In this document: positions 11,203 to 21,700 of the stretch, piece after piece
Numbering within the stretch: position 1 is the first letter of the stretch
How the letters are laid out: each line of letters begins with the position of its first letter
Assembly (NCBI RefSeq): GCF_000313135.1
Contig: NW_004457268.1
Coordinates: 628,319 to 692,318, forward strand
Direction: 5' to 3'
Source: Acanthamoeba castellanii str. Neff
Taxonomy: Eukaryota > Discosea > Longamoebia > Acanthamoebidae
Length of the DNA: 64,000 nt
Notes under the pieces: generated by a model
What the model was told of the DNA's origin: nothing
The model's database searches: none
What the model saw: only the letters and a program-made list of their open reading frames with translations
Position numbers and translations under genes: made by a program

Positions 11203-11889
11203 CTAAACATTGTCAACAGAGGGCTTCTGATAGGCCGCCGGGCTGTAGGCCGCATACACCACCGGTGCCGGTGTCTGCTGCGGCGGGAAGGCCGGGGCGG
11301 CGAGCTGTCCAGGGTGGTAGTAGTAGACCGGCGGCGGCTGCTGCTGAGGCTGGTAGTCGGCGGAGCTGGACTGCTGGGGCAGGATGTCGATGACGAGCGA
11401 CCAGCGGCGGTAGTACCTCTCCATGCGGAAGTTGACACCCTGCGGGTTGTAGAACAGGTTGGCCTCGGCCAGGTACTGGTCTACCCGCCGCCTCAGCTGG
11501 ACGACGTAGGCCACGGCGCAGATGATGGTGACCAGGGCAAAGAATACCAGGACGCCGTTGCAGACGAACACCCACTCGAAAAGGTCCCACACGTAGAGGC
11601 TGAAGACGAGGGCGAGCACGGTGGCCCAGGTGCCCAGCACGCCGAGCCACATGCCCGTGCGGAGGCCCGACGACGCGGTGAGGGTCTGGTTGAGTCCGTG
11701 CATGGTGGCCCCGAACTGTTCGTCGGAGACGCGGCCGCGCAGGAGGAACGGCAGGCACTCGTCGAACGAGCCGTTGCGGAAGAGGTGCGTGCGCATGTCG
11801 AGCCGCACCTGGGTCGGGGCCACGCCGTGGACCGGCACGCTGCTGGTGAAGGCGACCGCTGTAGGGTTGATAAGTTTCTCTCCTTCCAT
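11203..11889 (-). CDS. Golgin-A7/ERF4-like two-span membrane protein
   Basis: The ERF4/GOLGA7 family partners DHHC palmitoyltransferases that lipidate Ras-type proteins at the ER/Golgi. From the ATG at 11889 (MEGEKLINPTAVAFTSS) the protein is 228 residues. It shows VRLDMRTHLFRNGSFDECLP, then FGATMHGLNQTLTAS, two hydrophobic spans (WLGVLGTWATVLALVFSLYV and NGVLVFFALVTIICAVAYVV), then YLAEANLFYNPQGVNFRMER followed by WSLVIDI. The last block resembles the ERF4 pattern (N-x-x-x-F-x-P-x-G-hydrophobic ... hydrophobic-E/D-I). The tail is Gln/Pro/Tyr-rich. The same frame is open upstream to an ATG at 12306, so a longer product is possible; the A/T-rich, UTR-like bases just before 11889 favour the short form. 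Family call rests on remembered motifs. Confidence 0.55.
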   Translation of the reverse strand: MEGEKLINPTAVAFTSSVPVHGVAPTQVRLDMRTHLFRNGSFDECLPFLLRGRVSDEQFGATMHGLNQTLTASSGLRTGMWLGVLGTWATVLALVFSLYVWDLFEWVFVCNGVLVFFALVTIICAVAYVVQLRRRVDQYLAEANLFYNPQGVNFRMERYYRRWSLVIDILPQQSSSADYQPQQQPPPVYYYHPGQLAAPAFPPQQTPAPVVYAAYSPAAYQKPSVDNV

Positions 11890-11989
11890 TTGCGTTGTTT
11901 CAAGTGTAGAAGAGTGGGTATGTACTGGTTTGGAAGTGGCCGAGTTCTGGTTTTGAGTCGGTCGGTCGGAGTTTTTCTGGCCAAAAAAG

Positions 11990-12690
11990 CAGTCGCCATT
12001 TCCGGCTGGCTCACTGAAGCGCAAGAAATTGGACGCGAACAGCATGCGAGAAACCGCGCTGAGCATCTCACGCCTGTTTACCAAATCTCTGCGCTCGCAG
12101 GGTGCTGGCACAGCCACGAGTGGCAGGCCTGGCACGCAGCCGAACGGCGTTGCATCACCGCCATCACCGTCGAGAGGCTCCAACAGCACCAGAGCCCAGC
12201 CTGCCGGCACACCCGCCTTGCGCCGGAAGAAGGGCTCGAAATGCTGGATGAGCGCCACCTCGTCGAACGGCGCGTTGCCCACCCCTGCCAGTCCGCCCTT
12301 GCTCATCTGTTCCTAGAGAGCGGCCATACTGGCCGGCAACCACCAGGCAGCGGCGAGTATAACTCCGAAGGAGCGAAGGAGGCCCGGCAGGAGGTGCGCT
12401 GGTTCGTACTGCAAGATGCTGCACTGCGGCAGCACCTCATGGACGTCACGGCCCACTTTCTTCTCTCCTTGGTTGTCTGGTTGTATCCCAGGAGAAACAC
12501 ATGTGATTGTGCGAAGCCGTCTCCTCGCGCGGCCTCTGCGTTGATTGCAAGCTGCTGGTTGTGGAGCCCCTCCTGGGCCGCCGGGCGGTTGGCGGGGTGC
12601 GGCTCGCCTGAGCCACCTGCCACGGTCGACTATGCGGCTATGCCCTCTTGTTGGCGATCCATGAGCGCCATGCTACCGAGCTCCACTCCG
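11990..12690 (-). pseudogene. coding-like but interrupted region upstream of the ERF4-like gene
   Basis: Codon bias suggests coding sequence on the minus strand, but no single gene model holds. MALMDRQQEGIAA (about 12670) hits an in-frame TAG and continues in the same frame as VAGGSGEPHPANRPAAQEGL with HNQQLAINAEAARGDG. Another frame gives VHEVLPQCSILQYEPAHLLP and GVILAAAWWLPASMAAL then a stop (about 12316). A third starts MSKGGLAGVGNAPFDEVALI at 12306 and stays coding-like to CERRDL (about 12080), where GTAAAC could be a donor. No family recognised. It may be a decayed gene, a gene with base errors, or upstream exons of the ERF4-like gene. Confidence 0.3.
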
Positions 12691-13821
12691 TACACATCGG
12701 CAACAGCGCAAGATATCATCTGGCCAACAACCAGATATCGATCGAATCTGAGTGACCATGGTGTGCGGTGGTGCGTGGTGTCGTGTGCAGTGTGGGGGAC
12801 GCCAGGTCGCCAGGTCTGGTGCTAGTTTGATGAGGTCTGGAGCCTGTACAGATACCTGGACAGGACCAGTGAGACTCAATGCCGCCAGGGCAGAGAAGAA
12901 GCAGAAGAGAAACAGGTGCTTGTGTGCTCTGTACCGCTTAAGAGACCCTTGCATGTGCTTGAACACAATAGTGAGAGCGAGCTTCAGATCGCTGGCGTGG
13001 AGGGCACGGGCGACCGACAAGAAGTGTGCATGGAGCTTGCCCTTGAAACTGCAATGGCAGCCTGCCACATGACACGAAAGTTGGTGTGGTGCAATCCAAG
13101 CAAGTGCTGTCTTGTGCTTGTTCCTCTGAACATGCCACCATGTGAACACAATGTGTGTGATGGTGGTCATGATGCAGTGGTGAGCTCATCATTGGCATAC
13201 ACCAGTGGGCAGACATGGATAGAAAGGGAAACCAGTGCCAATTGGATGCCAGGTTGTCATGGTTAGATGGTGCAGTGGTGAGGTGAAAATGCATCCTTGT
13301 TCAGATCACCATGTGGTTGTCCTGTGGCAAATGTGTTCCCTTGCCTTCATAGAGCCCATGTACCATCACTTGAAAACACAAGGATTGACACAGTGGCCTC
13401 TTGCTGCCCAACAACAGGTCATTGGGTGTGTTGGTACTGCCACTGGTCATGTTCACAAATACAAAGCCTTGATGTGTCACATCACAATTCGGCCACTTCA
13501 CACCAAGCACCAGCCAGGTCCTCTGAACTTTGGGAAAAATGCTGTAGGCTTGTGGGCCTGTGGGTGGCTGAAATATTGTCCCAATTAGGAAGAAAATTAA
13601 AAGAACTTCCTTTACTTTTCTATTTGCATTCCTTTGGGAAACAAACCCCTAAATAGAGAGGGGCATGTCTCTTCTCTGTTTTTGGGGTTTGTCTCCCGCA
13701 AGGAGAGAGGGAGAAGAGAGGGCTGACCAGTCGCAGTTGCATCAACATCAGGCACCGCCTGCCTGAGCAGCTGTGAAATCATCAAACACTGAAACGACCA
13801 GAGAACCACCGGCAGCTGAGC
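12691..13821. other. 1.1-kb spacer without a supportable gene
   Basis: Base composition is closer to even than in flanking genes, with many CATG, TGTG and CCAT words and no third-position G/C bias. The longest frame (165 codons, minus strand, 12673 to 13170) has one hydrophobic stretch but no known motif. The end nearest 13822 must hold the BTB gene promoter. Confidence 0.5.
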
Positions 13822-15153
13822 ATGCAACCAGAAGCAGCGGTTTTGGTAAGTGGAAGCAAACCCTGGCCCCAGGGCAATCGGAAACGGTCAGAAGGTGGAG
13901 GAGGGCTGCACCTGGCGAGGATGGTGGACAACCGGGCATGCGCTGATGTCGAGTTTCTGGTAGGCGAGGAAGCCACGCCTGTCTATGCCTCAAAAGTGAT
14001 CCTCATTGCACGTTCGCCCGTGTTTGAGGCTCTACTCAACGGCAGTTTCCGTGAAGGCCTGCCCCCCACCTCCTCCGTGTCCTGCTCAACGTCAGCCTCC
14101 CCTTCTCTTCCTCCAATCTTCTGGCACAGCGTGTCGGTGCCAGACCTGGAGCCGCACACAATGCGCCACCTGCTGTACTGGTGCTACACCAACGCTCTAC
14201 ACCCTGAGCTGGTCCCCGACGATGACGATGCGGACACTCCATCCCAGCACGAACGTGACCTGATGCACCTCTATGCTGCGGCTGATCGCTATCTGCTCCA
14301 GGACTGCTGCGCGATTGTGACCAAGGAACTGAGAAAGGAGTACAGCACCGACACCTCTCGGGTCCTGGCGACGTTCGACCTGGCCCTGGACATCGCGCCC
14401 AAGTTGGCGAAAGGCGTCTGCCTGAAGGCCATCAGCACCAACGCCTTCAGCCAGTTGGGCGGCGACGATCCCGATATCGAGCAGCAGTGGCTCGGCCTGT
14501 CGCTGGCCGCAGCGGAAGAGCTTCTGGCGGCAGACCTCGAGGGGATCGAGGAGGTGGACTTGTATGGCGCCATCGAGAGGCGCTACCAGCACCACCTCCC
14601 GTTTCCCGACGAGGAGCAGACGGGCGCCCAAGTAGAGAGTGAATCGGTGGCATTCGAGCAGGTGGCCAGCCTGATCAACCTCATCGAGACGCGCCTGATG
14701 ACCACTCAAGAGATCAGGGAGGTGGTGGAGCCCAGCGGCCTCTTCTCGACGGAGGATCTCATGAAGACCTACCGGCGAGCAGCTCGCAGCCATCGCTTCG
14801 TCGTCCCGGACCTTCACTCGACCCCGACCGTCGAGTTCGACGATCGAGTCGCGCACGGCAAGGTGACGTGGCGCATCTCGGTGTCTCCGGACGACACCGC
14901 GAAAACCAATTACAAGGTCCTCTTCATCATCGAGCCGAGGAAGAACGTTGCCATATCGAGCCAGGTCTCGCGCAAGGGCGTCTCCCTGACCGTCTTCCTC
15001 AACCGACGCTGCATCAAGCAAGTGACCTGGAGCGGGAGTGGCGCCGTTCCTGGCCGCGTGGCCCAGACCATCAAGGTGGACTCGACGATCTTTGCACGCC
15101 TGACGATCTTGGTTCGCGTGCCGGCGGCCGCGTTGCGGGAAATAGGAGAGTAA
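13822..15153 (+). CDS. BTB/POZ-domain protein with BACK-like region
   Basis: A single open frame of 443 residues. The BTB fold begins near residue 35: MVDNRACADVEFLVGEEATP, VYASKVILIARSPVFEALLN, GSFREG, then SVPDLEPHTMRHLLYWCYTN and DLMHLYAAADRYLLQDCCAI. An all-helical BACK-like segment follows (RVLATFDLALDIAPKLAKGV, WLGLSLAAAEELLAADLEG). The C-terminal part (from about 330) is beta-rich with no family I recognise. BTB-BACK proteins often act as Cullin-3 substrate adaptors; that role is inference. A Ser/Pro-rich insert inside the BTB (about 14070 to 14130) looks intron-like, but removing the obvious GT...AG segment breaks the frame. The stop lies 67 bp from that of the convergent oxygenase gene. 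Confidence 0.8.
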   Translation: MQPEAAVLVSGSKPWPQGNRKRSEGGGGLHLARMVDNRACADVEFLVGEEATPVYASKVILIARSPVFEALLNGSFREGLPPTSSVSCSTSASPSLPPIFWHSVSVPDLEPHTMRHLLYWCYTNALHPELVPDDDDADTPSQHERDLMHLYAAADRYLLQDCCAIVTKELRKEYSTDTSRVLATFDLALDIAPKLAKGVCLKAISTNAFSQLGGDDPDIEQQWLGLSLAAAEELLAADLEGIEEVDLYGAIERRYQHHLPFPDEEQTGAQVESESVAFEQVASLINLIETRLMTTQEIREVVEPSGLFSTEDLMKTYRRAARSHRFVVPDLHSTPTVEFDDRVAHGKVTWRISVSPDDTAKTNYKVLFIIEPRKNVAISSQVSRKGVSLTVFLNRRCIKQVTWSGSGAVPGRVAQTIKVDSTIFARLTILVRVPAAALREIGE

Positions 15154-15220
15154 AACCTGAGTTCGAACGCGAAGGGGCTTGAACGTCTGCATGTTGGGGG
15201 AGCCAGCAATGACACGGCTT

Positions 15221-16964
15221 TCAGGGGAGAACGGTGGAGGCGCCCGGATCGCCGTCGTGGCCCGACTGGTCGGTGGGGTTAACGTAGAAGGTGGAGTTGT
15301 ACATGTTGAGCAGGTGGTCGCCGAACCGGGTGGGCGGATAGCGAGGCGACTCGCCCTCGGCCAGGCATGTCGGCACGCACTCGACCATGCAATCCACGCC
15401 CGGCTCAAAGAAGAACGGACTCGAAAACCTGTGTGTATGTGTGTCGTGTGTGTGTCGTGTGTGATCAAGGAGTCCACATGAAAAGGAGAAGAGCGCAGTG
15501 GTACCTGTGCTTGCCTGTGGAAGGGTTGATGACCCGGTGGAGGGTCGACTTGTAACGATCGTTCGTCCACCGCTGCATCATGTCGCCAATATTGATGACC
15601 AACGTCTGGGGTACGGGCTTCACGGCCACCCACTGGCCCTTCCTGTCGTAAAGCTCAAGACCGCCCGCGTCCTGAGATTGGACACAGGCGTGTGTGGCGT
15701 GTGTGTCATGTGAGCGAAATAGATCCAAAGATGCGTCTTCTTCCCTAGCGTACATCTTGAGCAAGAATAGCACAGCAGCCGTAGTCGGAATGGGCGCCGC
15801 ATCCCATCCTTGTCTGTTCCACCGGCGACGGTGGATAGTGGAGGAGCCTTAGAGTGGGCTGAACGTAGGGCGTTGAAGGTAACGTGTTGGGTCATATGGT
15901 GAGCGGCGTGCACAACGCTGCAAGAAAAGGGCGAGGATCTGAGACGGCGACGAACCAGAGGCGGGCAGATCCTGTCCTCGAACCAGTTCTCGGGCAAGCC
16001 CAGGCTGAGGGCGAAGATCCTGTTCAGTACGTGACCCAACCGAGACGCCAGCTCAAAGTACTCGAGCACCTGCGCCTTCCACTCTTCTCCCACCGAGGCC
16101 TGCAATTTACAATGTAAGCTCACACGATTGCGCAGAGGCCTTGTTGTTGTTAACGTGGGGTGACTAGTGGCACGGGTGGCGAGTGGGAACGGTACGGGGT
16201 CGGGCCACTGGTTGGGCGTGTGGAAGAGTTCGCCGTAGTGCGGGTCAGTTGTCGGCACTTCGGGACCGATATCGAGGCCCTCCTTGTAGTCGCCCAGGTC
16301 CTTGTCTTCGAAGTTGACGTTGTGCTCGGGGTAGATCGTGCTCAGGTTCTCCTCGCCGTACGCAAAATAACCTGGTGTACGGGTTGGGTGACAGTCAGCA
16401 ACAAGCTGCACCTGGTGTTTGTTTTTACACCTACACCACATGACCGCAAGCACCGCGCGCTCTCTGCGACACGCACGAGCGCATGGCACGATCTCACAGA
16501 ACACAAGCAAGAAGACCGCGATCACGTTCACCACATGAACGAAGAAGCGTGCGAGCAGCGCAACGAGGCAATGAGGCCAAAGCCCTGCGTTCTGTGGCAC
16601 TGGTGCCGCCGCCGGCACTCGCTGGTACGACTAGGGCGTGATGAAGGGGAAGGGAGGGGGTACCTCGGCCGTAGGTGCCCTTGAGCTGGCGCTTGTAGGC
16701 GGGGGAGAGGGAGAAGAAGCGGCGCATGAGCTGTAACAGACCATCGACCTTGTCCTGGGGCAGCACGCCCTGATAGTTGCTGATCAAGAAGAAGCCCGCC
16801 TCCACGCACGCGTCGTGCACCGCGCGGGCCACCTTCTTCTTCGCCGCCTCTCCATCTGCTTCAGGATTTGTGATGAATGGGCTGATATCGATCACGGGAA
16901 GCGCGTGCTGTGGTAGTGCGTCGTGCAAAAGAACTGCAGCTGCTTGCTCAGTCGCGTCCGTCAT
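15221..16964 (-). CDS. isopenicillin-N-synthase-like 2OG-Fe(II) oxygenase
   Basis: Non-haem iron oxygenase of the DIOX_N plus 2OG-FeII_Oxy type; substrate unknown. Starts MTDATEQAAAVLLHDALPQ and continues ALPVIDISPFITNPEADGEA and HDACVEAGFFLISNYQGV, the typical N-terminal half. GYFAYGEENLSTIYPEHNVN and ELFHTPNQWPDPVPFPL follow (about 16370 to 16190), then VLEYFELASRLGHVLNRIFA. Metal and cosubstrate residues are present: the HxD in GAHSDYGCC (about 15800), then QTLVINIGDMMQRWTNDRYK and STLHRVINPSTGKH with the distal His. Splicing across about 15490 to 15431 gives RFSSPFFFEP, restoring the R-x-S motif that binds 2OG. Ends at 15221 after a short polar tail. Family membership is secure; a beta-lactam role is not implied, since this fold covers many plant-, fungal- and bacterial-type oxidases. 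Confidence 0.88.
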
Positions 16965-17131
16965 GTTCAAAGGTGGTGAGATAGAGTCCGCTCTGTTGGT
17001 GGATGCGCTACTTTTGTGTTTTGTAATTTTTTTGATTTTCGAAATGTTTCCCAAATCGTACATTCCAATCAATTCGGCGCCTGAGAAAATGCAACAGAAA
17101 GATCGCAACAGTTCGAATTGAGGGGCCGACG

Positions 17132-18733
17132 ATGTCGAGATTGGCTGCGGGCGCGGCGCTGGGCGGTTCGCTGTCGTCGATGGGTAGCCTGCCGGGGGTG
17201 CAGGGCTACCCGCTCTTCAAAATCAAGCGGCTCCTTTCTGTACGAGGAGGCGGGCACCAACCCAGCCTTAGCACGAGCAATTCGTCTCTTCACTCCTCCA
17301 CTTCCTCCGTCTCCTCCTCTCCCTCGATGAGCCTCTCGACTTCGCTGGAGAGCGATTGGGTGGGCCTTTCGACCTCCCCTCCGGTCACGATTCGATTGGT
17401 GGCCGCAGCAGGCGTCAAGAACTACTCGCTCATGGCCCTCGCCTGCTCCAACGGTGTCCTTCCTCCCATTTTTATTATTTACTTATTTTATTCTGCTGCT
17501 AATACTTATTTACATCTTTTATTTATTTATTCATTTCGTTTGACATAGATTTCCTGGTCTTTCGGTATGTGGACGAAGGCGGAGTGCCCATCGTGCGTCA
17601 GTTGCTCTGGCCTGAGGTACGCTCACCACCGACCTCTTTCTTCGTTCTTCTCTCTTCGCTTTCGCTCTTGTTGTTTTGGACTGGTGAAGCAGCTAACAAC
17701 ATGGCGGCGATACAGGGTCCAATGAAGCGGGTGGTGGCGATGGACTTCAACCCACGGCCCAGCTGCTGTGCTGCGTGACCGGCGACTCGACCGTGGTGCT
17801 TATCCCCGTCTACTTCCTCATGCGAAGGCGTGCCGAAGCCAACCCGGCCTCGCTGCAACGAGAGAAAGAGGCCGACAAGCAGTCCGCCGCCAGGTTCGTT
17901 CTTTTTCCGTCCATTCTTCTCTCTTTTGTGTTTGGCAATCTCTGATCAGACGTCGCTCGAAAACAACCGCGCTCGTGCGCATTGTAGAAAGATGAGCGGA
18001 GGCGGCAAGAAAGATGACGGGAAGCCCACAAGCACTTGGTACCCGCCGTTCGACCAACCAACCGACCAACCTGCATTCTTGTCGCAGGTGCTAGTGGCAA
18101 GTCTGACTCGTCTCTCTCTCCTTCTCTCGGCCGACTGTCGGTCATGTTCATCAGGTCGCTGAATTATTTTCCCTCGCTGATGAACTATGCGCAAGGCAAC
18201 CTGGCCTCGCCCAAGATGAAGACCGACAAGGTGCGGCCGTGACCGACGCCACCACTCCGCCACTCCACTACGCGCGCAGCCCTCACGATTTCTCGCTTTT
18301 GTGTGTCTACCTAGGCCTACGCGCCACCGACGACGGCGCTCGGCGCCCTGGACGACGTGACCTTGATCACCTGCTGTACCAAGCTGAAGCCGCCCGGCGT
18401 ATCGCAGTGCCTGTGGTGGAATACGTCCGAAGGCCGAGACTACGGTATGCTGGCATTGCTCGACGTTTTTGGCTTTTTTGTTGACTTGGGTCGACGACCC
18501 TTCTCCCGCTCTCTGTGCGCAGGTTTGATTGCGACTGCTGCCGGCAAGGTCCACTTTGTCGACTTTATCCAACAGAAGGAGGTTTACACCCTCTCCCTCC
18601 CCAACGCTGTGATCGACAGCCTCGACATCGTTGTCACCGACTCCTACAAGGTATTCTACAATCTCATTGTCGTAAAACACATGCAGTTGTGTAACGACAC
18701 GCCACACACGCCACACACGCCACACACACACGC

Positions 18734-18765
<32 letters not shown>

Positions 18766-21700
18766 CTGTTGATCCAAACGCGTAAGGGCGTATGCTTAAA
18801 GCTGCTCCTCGAGTATCGCACGCCGGGCGAGGGCCGCTACGAATCCATCATCTCCACGCCGAAGAGCAAGGCCAACGAGCCCCTCAGCACACAGTTCATC
18901 CCCGTTCCGCTCCAGCAGTTCCCCTACCAAGACAACGTCTCACTGGGCGTGCAGAAGACCTGGCAGGGTTGCCTCGTCGGTTCGTTCGCGTTTTCTTTGT
19001 CGTTGGTCGTGCCGTTGGTCGTGTCGTGCGCGTTAAAACATTCAGTCGAACTGATCCGGATTGGCTGCGCAGGCGCGTATCACCCGCTCACGCACACGTA
19101 CGAGGTGTTCGGGCCGGACCTGGGCAAGTTCGCGCTCTTCGTGTACCAATTGCCTTCGCCGCCCACGCAGATACTGCTCACCGAGCGCCTCACATTCGTG
19201 GTCAGCAAAGGCACGTTCGCCCAACCCGCTGCCGCACATGTGCATCGTCATCGTCACCCACCACCACCACCACTCCACCCGCCTGACTCCTCCGCTCCTC
19301 CCCCCGCCTACAGTTGGCGAGGACGCGAGCTCTGTGTCCGTCGTGTCGAACTGGAACGCGGCCACATCGCCAGAGCCGCACTGTATGCTCCTCCTGACCA
19401 CTTCGCCATCGAATCGCGCCAGGCGCAGACGGTCGGGCAATGCGAGCGTTTGCGCAACTCACTTCTGGGAATCCACAGGGTTCTACAAGCACCACAAGGA
19501 CAGCGTGATGCAGGAGTTCAACCTCGGGCCGGGGCAGAACATTCTGGGCGTGTTTCGGACCAACAACTCGGCCACCCTGCTCAGGCGTTCACCGCAGGTA
19601 CACCCCCACACTCTCCCTTAGCTACGGCCCTGCTTAGCAGCAGTACGCTCACGACGGTACTGTACTGTACTGCCTCCGCAATAGAATCCATCGACAGCGC
19701 TCGAGGGGTTCTACATGTGGACGTCGGACGCCGTCTATCAATGCGTGGCTGAGGTACGACTCACTGCGATGCTACTTTGTGTAATGAGATGGAGAGGCCG
19801 TTAACGTTTGCGTGTGTTGTGTCGTGTCGTTGTGTCGTTGTGTCGTTGTGTCGCACACTCCGCAAACAGCAAACACCGGAGAACATATTTTATTCGCTGA
19901 TCGGCAAGGGCCTGGAGAAGAGCGAAGCTGAATCCTTTGGCAAGACCATGGCCCTCGACATGCTCACGCTGTACGAGACCGCAGCCGACAAATACTTCGA
20001 GCTCGGCAAGTACCAGCGCGCATTCGAGTACTCGCCACCACTGCCCAGCTCTAGCCCTCCCCCAAGCAAAGCGTTGTCTGATTCTTCTTCTTCCTCCTCC
20101 TCTTCTTCGCGACAGGCTTTATCAGCTCTCCAACGTGGAGATGCAGAAGCTAATTCAAAAGTTCGGCGGCATCAACCGAATGGACATTGTGCTGACGCAC
20201 CTCCGCGATCAGCTCGACTCGCCCCAGGGTACCTTCCGAACCTCTTCCCCCCCACTTTGTGTCTCATCTTAACTTTGTGTTACAGCTCTCTCGGCTGGTG
20301 ACAAGAAGAGCCTCTCCAGCACACTTCTCCAGAGCTATCTCCAGTGTTTCTTGGAAGCACCACAGCACAGCAATCAGGTACCGACGCGGCACGACACGCA
20401 ACACACGACCTCGACGCACGACATGTGTGTCCGCAAAAACCCTAGATATAGTTCACATTATTATTTATATATATTTCTATATATTGTGTGTTACGCTGTT
20501 GCAGGCACTGGAATCGGACTTTCGCTTGTTCCTCCGCGAGAACGAGGATTACGACCCCAAGACCGCCCTGGAGCTGCTTCACTCTCACGGACTGATGCAG
20601 GACTTCTTCATAGTGCGCCACTACTCCTTGCGTGCGTGTCGTGCGGCGCGTGCCGTTGCGTGTCGTGTGTCTCACCCGCGGCCTCTTGGTTATGTGCCAA
20701 AGGTGGCCAGAGCGCGACGGATGGGTGCCTACGCCCTAAGGCTGCTGGCCAGCACCGGCAGCCTTCACATCGAGCCCAAGCTCATTCCCTTGGTCAGGGT
20801 ACTGCAACCCCTCGATGAAATATTGTTTGTTTATTTTATGTGCTATTATTATTATTGTTTCATGTTATTCATATTATATTTATTTATTTATATAGAGTAT
20901 TATGTTATGGATTATTATTTCCCGCCAACAGCGCCCGTGTAATGTGCATGGACAATCCAGGAGGGCGGAATGTCGGGCGATTTGAAGGCGTGCGAGGGCG
21001 GCATCCTGGTGCGGTGCCTGCCACCCAAGCTGCAGATGAAGCTCATCTTGGACGACGTCAGCAACATCCCCTTCTACTTTCGGCGGATCGAACCCATCCT
21101 GCCGCTCCTCGACGAAAACATGTTGGTACCGCATCCAACTCGGACTCGCCACAGTAACACACACACGCGCGCGACACACACACCTCTGTCAAGCTCACCC
21201 CCATTTGTGCTATGGCGCGACCAGCTGGAAGTGGCCCGCATTTTCGATCCTCTCGGCGACGTCGCGCCGAAGATCTATTCGGCCGTTGCGAGGTAGCGGC
21301 TCCGCCTCTCGTTCTTCAGATTCCAATTCGTGTTCGATTGCTGATTCGCTCACGTTTCAAATTCATTCCAACACACCTGCAGGTCTGACCATGACCAGAC
21401 CTCCTGGGGCAAGTTCACCATGGCCGGGTCCCTCGAACTGACTGACGCACACAACCCCAATGCCGAAGTGCTTCCCGTCCCTTCATCGCACCTTCGTCAC
21501 ACCCACCACCACCACCACCACCACCACCACCACCACCACCACCACCACCACCACCACCACCGATCACGTCTTGTTCTCTAACTCTCGCGGCCTACGTGGG
21601 GGGGGGAACAAGGAATGGGCCAAGGGACCGGAAGACTTTATCGAACTATTTTTGACGACGCTGTTGATGCTCAACCACCGAAGGAAGCGCAACGAAGCCC

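Noticed and set aside
12673..13170. 165-codon minus-strand frame with one hydrophobic stretch
   Set aside because: No codon bias, no recognisable domain, no supporting splice pattern.
14077..14129. Possible intron inside the first BTB domain (GTGTCC...CACAG)
   Set aside because: Its length of 53 bp breaks the downstream frame, which is intact without splicing.
14197..15633. 478-codon frame antisense to the BTB gene
   Set aside because: Shadow of the BTB and oxygenase exons; no domain, and it runs through clear introns.
21503..21561. (CCA)n as a coding homopolymer tract
   Set aside because: The exons on each side only join in frame when the tract is spliced out.
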